Shown one piece after another: positions 32,881 to 41,441 of a stretch of DNA of 64,000 bases. The notes below the pieces were generated by a model. It saw nothing but the letters and a program-made list of their open reading frames with translations. It made no database searches and was not told the DNA's origin. The position numbers and the translations under genes are program-made. The stretch lies in assembly GCA_003116975.1 (NCBI GenBank), contig BGKB01000112.1:186001-250000 (forward strand). Reading direction: 5' to 3'. Numbering within the stretch: position 1 is the first letter of the stretch; every line of letters starts with the position of its first letter. Source of the stretch: Aurantiochytrium sp. KH105 (taxonomy: Eukaryota > Sar > Bigyra > Thraustochytrida > Thraustochytriidae).

Positions 32881-33560
32881 GCCAATCGTTTGAATCCGAG
32901 AATTGTCAACAGATAGGAAGCGCAAAAGACGCTTTGATCAAAGAAAGGAAGAACACGAGAAGAAGAAAAAAACGTTAAAGCTGACTTCGCAACTCATCGT
33001 CAAAGTTGCGAAGTGGACGGTTTGCATCGAAGCACAGAAAATGTTTGCTCGATTGTAGTCTCCTCAAAGACCACAACGCGATATCAAGTTCGAAAAGAGC
33101 GCGAGTTGGTTTGCATAGAGAGCGTCAGTTTGTTTGTATTGATTTAGCGCAGAACAATTGAAAGAAAGAATGGAAATTGCATTTGTAGCCGTTTCTCGTT
33201 TGCGCATAAAAGCGCAACATTTCTGTTGGGATATGGAAATGACGTGAGCAGACAGCAGCGCCAAAGAAGTAGTGAACCTTAGGAAATCTATTATAGACTT
33301 GCCATGCCAACAACCATCCAATCTCAGCAGCCACTAGTTCGTACGACATTAAGGTAAGTCTAACATCGCTCAGAGCACACAAACTAGCACGGCCGGAGGC
33401 AGTACCCTGGTCCGTCTTTAGATATCAACAGTCGCTACACGATTCCAGCCACTAGAGCTGATCGATGCATGTCTTCTGCTGCAACCCTTTGACATGACCT
33501 TGCTTCCAGAAAACATGCGTCACTATTTGCTCTGAAATCAAACGCCCGCCGTCAAGCACT

Positions 33561-33690
33561 GCGCACCTCTTGGAGACGCTGTCTCTTGCAGCGCGCCTCT
33601 TTTGGAAAAAGTGTCTCTTGCGACGAGCTTCTTTGGGAAACATTGTCACTTGTGACGCACCTCTCTTTTGTCTTTTGCGACGAGATCAAG
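33561..33690. repeat. ~33-bp tandem repeat, about 3.5 copies
   Basis: The core CGC.CCTCTTTTGGAAA and GTGTCTCTTGCGA repeats with substitutions. Confidence 0.7.
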
Positions 33691-35984
33691 ATTGCGGTCG
33701 CAGAAAATGAATTGGTCCGAAGAGCGAAGCTTTGATTTCAGCTTTTTGGATGCTGACGCGAAGGCAATCGTGCCGTGTACCATCGCAGTCGTGTCGCTGG
33801 CATCAACCAAGGCAGCGAGAACGAAACAATCGACGTTTTCGGGAATTGGTGATCGAGAATGGGACTGTGGTTATTGTTCACTTGCCAAAGCTGAGCAGCC
33901 AAAGACGCGCAAGATGCGCGATCCACATCGTCGCAGAGCTCCTCTTTAGTGAAAAAGCGCATTGGCGACCCGAGCCGAATATTGCCGAGCTACTGGCTTT
34001 CTAATGAGAAAGATTTGGCTTTTACAGTGCAAACCTGTTACGGTCGACAGCAAGACCAACTACTCACTCTCTTCACAACTACCAACCTCTTTCGAACGCA
34101 CCTTCGCCACCTCTGGCACTTCCGCAACGCGCGGCTCTGCGCAACCCCAACTCCCCTCCATCTCCTCCCTTTCCCCTTCTTCCTCTCCGTCCTTGGGGAC
34201 GCTAACTCCCCGCGCGCCCCCCTCCCGCTCCTTCCGCCCGGGGTAAAAGCGGGGGCCGGGGTCAACGGCGGGGGCAGCTGCGCGCGTCTCCGCCCTCCGC
34301 AGCGCCTGCCTTTCTTCGCACTGCACTGCTGGCCGACGTCATCACGCCTCGTTTCTTCCCTCCTTCCCTCCTTTCCTCCCTCCTCCCTTTCCCTCCTTCT
34401 TTCTCTGTTTCCTTCTTCGCGTCAATCAAACCGCCGATCGACCAATCCTCGTTCCCGAAAGCCGCGCTCGCAGCGGCCGCGACGAGGCGCGCCTGGGCCT
34501 CGCCTCGCCGGCTCGCGCTGGGCCTCGCCTCGCTGGCTCGTTGCGCGGGAGCGGCGAGGGAGGCAGGGAGAGGTGGCCCTCGCAGGCGCGTGGGGTGGCG
34601 CGGCGCCGCAGTTCGCTTGCTCGCTCGCTCGCTTGCAGGGACGTGCGCGTGCGGCTGCGGCGGCGGGGCTGTGCGCAGCTGAGCTGGGCGGGCGCCACCC
34701 CACGCTAGCCGTGCAAGCCTTGGCGTCTGGGAGCGCCCGGGCGATCGGGAAGGCAGCGCAGCGGCTGCAGCGGCAGCAGCACAGCCAGCAGGCCGGATTT
34801 GAAACGAGGACTCCTCGGCACAGCTTGGGCTCCGAAGACTCTCTGCCTGAGGCGGCGGTGCGGCGGGCGAGGCGCAGCTAGCTCTGCAGGGAGGGAGGGG
34901 TCAGTGCGCCACGCCTGTCGTCCGCAAGTCACTGTCCGCAGCGCACAGGCAAGCAAGCAAACAAAGCAAGCAAGAAAGCAACTTCGTTTTGAAATTTTCG
35001 AGGTTTCCACTCCGTGCTCGCGTGCGCGCTCGCAAGCAAGCGACACGAGCAAAGCAGTGCAGCTCCTTGCGCCCCCCCGCGACCAGCACAGGCCGGCCGG
35101 CGGGCGTGTGCCTACGCGCCGGCCGCGGAGTGTACTCCTCCGCGGTGCTGCTCTGCTTCTCCCTTCCATCCCCTTCCTTCCCGCCACCCGAAACGCATTT
35201 CACCGCCTCCTCCGAGGCCCTCGCCCCCGCCTCCCTCCGCTCCTCCCCCCGCGCCAGCAGCAGCGCGTCCTCGCCGCCGCCCGCCGCCGCGCCCTCGCCG
35301 CCCGCCGCCGCGCAGCTTGCAGCAGCAGCTTCAAGGCGGCCGCTGCCCCTGCTTCCGCGCGCTTTTCTGCTCGTGCCGTGCGCCGCCGCCGGAACGCGCC
35401 GCGGCCTGGCCGGCCGCCGCCTTCCTCGAGGACGCCGCCGAGGACGGCGAGGCCGGCGTCGAGAGCGCGGCCGTGGACGTCGCCGTCGCCGTCGGCCGGC
35501 ACGTTCGCCTCCACTTGCTTCGCGCCTTTCCTTCAGCATCCTTCAGTGCGGCACTCGCTTGCCGCGCCTCTCTCTGGCTGTGTCTTGCCTGTCCCGGCGA
35601 GGCCGCGCACGAGGACGGCGTCCGGGAGCAGTACGCTTTCGCCTCGCTCGCTCGGTCCGCGCAGCCGACCGCGACGCGAGGGGGAAGTCTGCGCGTCTGC
35701 CTGCAAGTCCGCGCGCCTGCTCACGCGCGAGCGCGGCGAGGGACGCCGCCGACGGCGCAGCGCCGGGTGGACGGGAGCGCGCGCGAGCGCACGCCACGAG
35801 AGGAGGCGCAGTCCACTCTTTGGTGATTCGACGAAGCCAGCCTTGCAGACAGGCACGCACTCACTGTCAGTCGCTCACGCTCACTCACGTGCCCAGGAGG
35901 GCCGCCGAGCCGAGCCGAGTTAAGCCGAGCCGTGTAGAGAAGAGCGGAGCGGAACGGAGCGGAGCGGGCGCGCCGAGCGCGGCG

Positions 35985-38495
35985 ATGCTAGCGGACGCGG
36001 AGGGACACCTTGGGCACACCACCACCACCCTTGGCATCCATGGCTTCATGCCGCGCAACAACCCCATTCTGGGTACCTTTTCACACGCGCCGAGCGCGTC
36101 CATAGGACGCTCGCGCTTCTTCAAGGAGGATGTCACCAGCAAGGCCGACCACGACCTCATGAAGACGTGGCGCCACAACCCCTACACCGGCCAGTTTCAC
36201 GTTGCTCCCAATGTATACTCCAAACTCCATGGGCTTCACCGCTTCGCGCGCCTTCGCAAGTCCATGAGCACGAGCCTCGCGGACCGTCTCGGCTCCTCAG
36301 CACAAACAGAAAGCGCAAGCACTACCACCGCAAGCACCTCCAGTAGCACCGCGAGCCCTGGCAGCACAATCAGCAACAAGCACAAACGCTTCAATCAGCA
36401 CGACAGCGAGAACAACCAGACCGAGGGCGAGAATGACGACGACCGTCATGATGATCATAATGATGATGATGATGGACACCCCGCCGGCGGACCTCGCGGA
36501 CATCTGCGCAGACAGACGTCAGTGTCAGAGCCTGATCTCGAGGGCGTCGCTGCCGTCGCCGCGCACGAGCCCTCGTACCAAAAAGACTTCCGGGACTTTC
36601 TTAGACACTTTCACCTCGAAGCTCCTGGCTACCAAAGCGACGGCACCGTGTCAGTTCCAGACTACAACGACTGGGACGGTCACATGAGCGACACCGACCT
36701 CTCGTACCACACTTTGCTCCCAGCCGAGCTCACCACGGTTGAAGACTTTGGCATTGCACCCCGGAATCCCGTCATGTACGATGACGACGAGGACGAGAAC
36801 TTTAACGCTGCTGCTGCTGCTGCTGCTACCGGTGAAGACGCCGCCGGCGACGACGACGAGTCAGTTCGCGTCGGAGACGCCGATGATGCGGCGGACGCTG
36901 ATGACGAAGACGAAGATGATGACACCGAGTTCTCCGGCCGCGAGGTGTCCTCCTTTGGCCTCGGTTCGGCCTCGAATTCGCTGTCGCATGCGTCGAACCT
37001 CAACCTCGCGTCCGGGAACCACCTCTTGGCGTCCAAATCCACGCCGCCACCACTACAGCAAGACCCGCCATCGCCATTTCTCCCCGCGCTGTCCTTTTCC
37101 GCCGTGCCTTCAAATATGCTCTTGGAGGAGCTCTCTCTCCCCGGAAGTGCAGCGTCTATCCCACGCGATGCCCTCGAGGTCGAAGCAAACGAGGCAAATA
37201 TCGAAAATAGAAGAAGCTTGCTCACCTCGTCGGCTTCGGTCATGCATTTGTCCGCGCCGAGGCCCATCCCGCTGCGCAGGCGTTGCCGCTCGTCTGAGAC
37301 GGCGCAGACGCTGATCGGTTCGCCCTCGCCCACATTCTCTACGCTCAACACCGCTCCTTATTCGGGTTCGCGCGGATCAAGCCACCATCGAGACGCGTCC
37401 TTTGGCAGCAGCAATGGTGCACGCGCGCGCGCCTCCACTTCAGTCGTTAGCGCAAGCACCGCCACGTCTGCGACCAACAGTCAGGGAAGCTCCGACGAGG
37501 ACCTTCTCGCTGAGGAGACACAAGCGACGAACCCGTGGATTATCAACCGTACCCAGGAAATCAAAGCCAAGTACAAACTGTGCATGGACGAAACGCTTGG
37601 CAAGGGTGCCTATTCGGTCTGCAAGGTTTGCGAGAACCGAGTCTCGCATCGCCAATTTGCCGTTAAAATTGTGCGCAAGCGTCTTCTCGTTTCCGCTTCG
37701 GAAAAACAAATGGTCAAACGCGAAGTGGAGCTTCATCAGGTGTTGCGTCATCGCAACATTGTCCGTTTGTACGAGATTTTCGAGGACCCCGCTCGCCTTT
37801 TTCTCATTTTGGAGAAGGTTGATGGCGGGACTCTCGATCAGCTTCTTTTGCGTAATGGTGGCAAGCTTCCGGAATCGGTCTGCTGCAACCTCGCGGGCCA
37901 GCTGCTCGATGCTGTACAGTATTTGCACAATTACGGCGTTTTGCAGGGCGATCTCAAACCTGCCAACCTTCTTCTTTCCAAACAGCCGGGGGCTCACTCC
38001 GACGATCCTCACTTTGCCAATTACACGGTCAAAGTCTGCGACTTTGGCCTTTCGCGCAAGGTTCCCGACGTAAAGTATTACAAGGTCACCGGCGACGTCC
38101 ACAAAGTACCCTACACGGACATTGTCGGGACCATGGGCTATGTCGCGCCCGAAATATTGCGGCACGAGGCATATACCGTTGCCGTTGATGTTTGGGCCGT
38201 GGGCATTATTCTCTACGAGATGCTCAGCGGCATCCGTCCCTTTGTGCCCTACAAGGACTGTCTCACGCAGGATCTGACTTTTCCTGCCCCAGTCTTTGGC
38301 CACATTTCTACCGAAGCCATGAGTCTCGTCGTGGCTCTTCTTCAACGCACCGTTGCGGAGCGTCCCACCGCAGCCGAGGCCCTTCGTCACCTTTGGTTTC
38401 GGTCTCGCTCAAGGGATGCTCTTTTATTCCAATCCGCATCTGCCGCTTCTCTACTCTCTTCGACGTCGTCTATTTCTACGGCAGCGTCCTCGTAA
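35985..38495 (+). CDS. CAMK-like protein kinase with an HRD-to-QGD catalytic loop
   Basis: 836 aa from the ATG at 35985; the frame continues 332 codons upstream in low-complexity sequence. Residues 1-100 are conserved-looking and hydrophilic. Residues 110-520 are low-complexity: Ser/Thr-rich, a His/Asp stretch near 150-165, and an acidic stretch near 265-325. The kinase domain is about 529-805: glycine loop LGKGAYSVCKV, VAIK-type FAVKIV with Lys561, catalytic loop LQGDLKPANLLL with Asp656, CDFGLSRK with Asp686, GTMGYVAPEIL, and DVWAVGIILYEML. The HRD His and Arg are replaced by Gln and Gly, while Asp, Lys and Asn are kept. It is thus a non-RD kinase, probably active and not dependent on activation-loop phosphorylation. 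The fold suggests the CAMK group. Substrates are unknown. Confidence 0.9.
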   Translation: MLADAEGHLGHTTTTLGIHGFMPRNNPILGTFSHAPSASIGRSRFFKEDVTSKADHDLMKTWRHNPYTGQFHVAPNVYSKLHGLHRFARLRKSMSTSLADRLGSSAQTESASTTTASTSSSTASPGSTISNKHKRFNQHDSENNQTEGENDDDRHDDHNDDDDGHPAGGPRGHLRRQTSVSEPDLEGVAAVAAHEPSYQKDFRDFLRHFHLEAPGYQSDGTVSVPDYNDWDGHMSDTDLSYHTLLPAELTTVEDFGIAPRNPVMYDDDEDENFNAAAAAAATGEDAAGDDDESVRVGDADDAADADDEDEDDDTEFSGREVSSFGLGSASNSLSHASNLNLASGNHLLASKSTPPPLQQDPPSPFLPALSFSAVPSNMLLEELSLPGSAASIPRDALEVEANEANIENRRSLLTSSASVMHLSAPRPIPLRRRCRSSETAQTLIGSPSPTFSTLNTAPYSGSRGSSHHRDASFGSSNGARARASTSVVSASTATSATNSQGSSDEDLLAEETQATNPWIINRTQEIKAKYKLCMDETLGKGAYSVCKVCENRVSHRQFAVKIVRKRLLVSASEKQMVKREVELHQVLRHRNIVRLYEIFEDPARLFLILEKVDGGTLDQLLLRNGGKLPESVCCNLAGQLLDAVQYLHNYGVLQGDLKPANLLLSKQPGAHSDDPHFANYTVKVCDFGLSRKVPDVKYYKVTGDVHKVPYTDIVGTMGYVAPEILRHEAYTVAVDVWAVGIILYEMLSGIRPFVPYKDCLTQDLTFPAPVFGHISTEAMSLVVALLQRTVAERPTAAEALRHLWFRSRSRDALLFQSASAASLLSSTSSISTAASS

Positions 38496-38881
38496 GCAAA
38501 GGGAGATTTTGGGAGAGAATGCGTGCGATTTTACAGCCTTGTGGATTTGGGCCAATACTTGTATACATGAATTATCAACAAGCTTTCCATGTGTTGCTTT
38601 TTTTCTTTCTCGATTTTTGGGGGCCCATCCCACAACACTATGCCGATACAAGGTCAAGTGCTCATGCTTTAGCCTGAGAAAAAAAAAAGAAAAAAAAAGC
38701 CCAACGGTAAAATTGCATTGCCATGCGCTTTTTACACTCGTCGATCGCACGGCAACGAGTTCTTCAAACCAAAGCGCCCAGCGTCTGGACTCTCTCGGTG
38801 CGCGACACGCCGGTGCGCGACGCCTCAGCGCTTCGACGTGAGCCTGCAAAGGCAGGTCCGACACCCGAGCAAGCTTGCAGC
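38496..38881. other. kinase 3' region / IFT57 5' region
   Basis: Tightly spaced genes on the same strand. It contains an A-rich tract at about 38678-38698. No other gene. Confidence 0.5.
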
Positions 38882-40312
38882 ATGGCTGGGCAGGAGGATG
38901 TCAACGTAGACGACGCGAGTCTGCCCAAGAACACCTCGAACGGTGGTGTACTCTTGCTCGCAGAGAACGTCCTGGAGAAACTCAAGATTCTCAACTACGA
39001 TGCCCAAGTCGTGTACCGCAAGAACCAGACGCTCTTCACACGCACATACTTTGCAGAACCAGCCGCAAACGCAAATGGTCAGTGGGTGAGCCTTCTTGGG
39101 CTCGTGAGCTGGCTCATCGCCGAGCTCGGCGGCGACTTCACCGTCGACAAATACGATGACCCGAACACGAGCGCCAACAAGATGATGCTCACGCTGAAAA
39201 AGCTTGGTTTTGAGCCAGACTTTCCCGTTTCGCGCCTCAAGCAAGCCTATGGCGAATCCGTCTGCAGCGTTTTGGACTTTTTGGCCGACAAGCTCTTGAA
39301 AAAGCGCGGATTCCGCTTTCGCGAGCCGCAATACCCCGAGACCGATGGCTTCGAGGAGGCCGAGGTCGACGACGAAGCCGACCTTGGGCAGGCCGACATT
39401 ATTGATGAGGCCATCGAAAGTGAAGAGGAGGATGCCCTCTTTAGCGAACATGTACGCAGCGGAGCCGCGGGTTCTGGCGGCGTCTCTGGCGCTACATCGT
39501 CTTCTTCAGGCGTCGCAAGACGAGGACTCGGCGGCAGCGGCAGTGGTGCTGCGGAAGATGTTCATGCTGCCGACCGCGACGCGGACGACAGCTTTTCCAT
39601 GCTGCAGAGCGAGGCATCGCCCGAATTTCAGGCCGCCTGGCAAGCTGAGCTCGAGCGTGTCGCGCCGCGATTGCGTCGCGCAGCCATGGGCGCCACAGGG
39701 AATGAGTGGCGTGCTCATCTGGAGCAGACGGTCAAGCACAATGCCACAATTCAGGAGATGTTGCCGAGCTGCACCAAGCAGCTCAGTCGCATCAACGAAA
39801 ATCTGACCGCTTCGCTTGATCGAATCCAGACCAAGGAAGCTGCTCTTGGCGGATCTTTTGAGGCAATTGCCCGCGAGTACAAGGGCGTCCAGGAGACGCT
39901 CAAGCTCATCACATCAAAGTATGAGGCCTCGAGCGAGGCTGTTGAGAAACTCTCCAACGAGCTCAGTGCTGTTTCCGAGGCCCTCGATGAGCTCAAGGAC
40001 AACATGGACTCGCGCGGCAATTCGATGGTGGACACTTCGCCTCTGCAAAAGATTCGCAAGGCCTTGTCCAAACTCAAGGCGGAGATCAAGCAAATGGAGC
40101 TTCGTATTGGAGTTGTTGGACATTCCTTGCTCCAGGCTAGTCTGCGCTCTGCGCAAGAGGCTCGTTTGCAAAAGTCGTCACGCTCGGGTGCGGGCCGTGC
40201 CTCCTCATCGTCCTCGGGTGCGGTGTCTTCCTCTTCTGCGTCTTCTTCGGCACCGCGATCTCCACGGCCCATCGACCTTTCTCCGCGCTCACCTGACCCG
40301 GCCTTTATCTAG
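38882..40312 (+). CDS. IFT57: intraflagellar transport protein 57 (IFT-B subunit)
   Basis: 476 aa from the ATG at 38882 (human protein about 429). IFT57 is a peripheral subunit of the IFT-B complex that carries cargo along ciliary microtubules. The N-terminal calponin-homology-like half matches family landmarks: VLEKLKILNYD, RTYFAEPAANANGQWVSL, SWLIAELGG, KYDDPN, DFPVSRLKQAYGE and VCSVLDFLADKLLKKRGFRF. A linker of about 100 residues rich in Glu and Ser follows. Then comes the ERVAPRLR...WRAHLEQ block, a long coiled coil (about 290-430) and the PLQKIRKALSKLKAEIKQME...RIGVVGHSLL block, all typical of IFT57. A Ser-rich tail is lineage-specific. Its presence shows the organism makes cilia. Confidence 0.95.
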   Translation: MAGQEDVNVDDASLPKNTSNGGVLLLAENVLEKLKILNYDAQVVYRKNQTLFTRTYFAEPAANANGQWVSLLGLVSWLIAELGGDFTVDKYDDPNTSANKMMLTLKKLGFEPDFPVSRLKQAYGESVCSVLDFLADKLLKKRGFRFREPQYPETDGFEEAEVDDEADLGQADIIDEAIESEEEDALFSEHVRSGAAGSGGVSGATSSSSGVARRGLGGSGSGAAEDVHAADRDADDSFSMLQSEASPEFQAAWQAELERVAPRLRRAAMGATGNEWRAHLEQTVKHNATIQEMLPSCTKQLSRINENLTASLDRIQTKEAALGGSFEAIAREYKGVQETLKLITSKYEASSEAVEKLSNELSAVSEALDELKDNMDSRGNSMVDTSPLQKIRKALSKLKAEIKQMELRIGVVGHSLLQASLRSAQEARLQKSSRSGAGRASSSSSGAVSSSSASSSAPRSPRPIDLSPRSPDPAFI

Positions 40313-40853
40313 AGTTCGTACATACGCTGCTGAGGATGCGTGGCACGCACTTTGTCGACCATGTTCTCTTCTTTTGTTTAGCCTAATAAGCCAAGTGTCC
40401 GGAAGCTTTTGTTTTCACTGTTTGAAATTCTTGGGGTGCTTGTTGACGGCGCGGACATCGTCGATTCGATGCGTTGACTTGCTACCATGCATGACTGTAT
40501 CGATTGATTGGAGTAGCTTTCGCCAGCACATTTGTCCAATGCAAGCAAGCAAGCAAGCAAGCAAGTTGGAAATCTTGAAAACGACTCCTTCACTTCGTTT
40601 TCGTGTGATTGCTTTTTCGCGCATACTGCCATTCCATACGCATCCTGCAGCAGCAGCAGCAGCATCCACACCTTAACGCCAACGCTTGTATTCTCAAAAA
40701 AAGCCAAGGACATGCAACATCAGCTGCAGCAACAACTCCCCAACCTTCTCCAACTTCATCATCATCTCGGTGCTGCTCCAAAAGCCAAGCCCCCCTGGTT
40801 CCCCGTCGACCGCGCGTTCGCCCCCGTTCCCCCACGCGCGCGATATGAGATTG

Positions 40854-40861
40854 TTCTAGAA
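40854..40861. promoter_or_regulatory. candidate heat-shock element core
   Basis: GAT-TG-TTC-TA-GAA is 2.5 inverted nGAAn units, with TTCTAGAA perfect. It lies 580 bp upstream of the Hsp110 start codon. A functional element normally needs three units, so this is weak. Confidence 0.25.
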
Positions 40862-41020
40862 TCGCGAGGCTCTCTCTCGCCGCGTCATCCGCACTTGCGG
40901 CCGCCGCCGCAAGTGCGCGCGGGCCCTATACCACACTTGCGCGCGCGCATTCTGCCCTTTCCCGGCGGCCGATTCTCCACTTGCCTGCCCGCCGCCACGC
41001 GATCCGCCTCGCCTCCCTCC

Positions 41021-41049
41021 CTCCCTCCCTCCCTCCCTCCCTCCCTCCC
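41021..41049. repeat. (CTCC)n microsatellite
   Basis: About seven perfect CCCT/CTCC units. Confidence 0.9.
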
Positions 41050-41441
41050 GCGCGCAGGCGCGCAGGTGCGCAGACGCGCAGGCGCGCAGACGCGCAGACG
41101 CGCAGGCGCCGCCCCCCCGCGCGCGCGTCCCTCCCCCGCGCGGCCCTCGCGCGCCGGCGGTGTCTCCGCGGGGTCCGTCCTCTCCGTATCCTCGCGAGGC
41201 TTCGAGATCGGGCTCCTGCATCCGTGTCCCTCCGCCTTCTTTCCTTTTCCTTGCTTTCTTTCTCTCCTCCTTGCTCGCCTCCTCTGCTGCCCTCCTCGAG
41301 TGGCCGCGGCAGTTCGCCAAAGCCCGGCAGCCACGCGCGGCAGCCTGCACGAGGAGCGAGCGAGCGAGCGAGCGAGGCCGCGGAGAGCAGCAGCAGCGGC
41401 AGCGGCAGCGGCAGCAGCAGAGCAGAGCAGAGCAGGGCAAG

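Larger units (their letters stand above)
28812..35984. other. 7.2-kb gene-poor region
   Basis: No gene could be supported on either strand. Long frames here are Arg/Ala/Pro-rich and overlap on both strands. Two minisatellites are listed separately. 32900-33450 is notably AT-rich. The last ~1 kb is the 5' flank of the kinase and holds a (GCAA)n run at about 34948-34978. A spliced gene could be hidden here. Confidence 0.5.
40313..41441. other. intergenic / Hsp110 5' region, very GC- and repeat-rich
   Basis: No gene. It contains a (GCAA)n run at about 40541-40565, (CTCC)n at 41021-41049, and GCGCAGAC-type repeats at about 41057-41108. The Hsp110 frame is open upstream of its ATG but reads as low-complexity sequence. 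A (GAGC)n run lies at about 41355-41372 and a (GCAGCA)n run just before the start codon. Confidence 0.55.
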
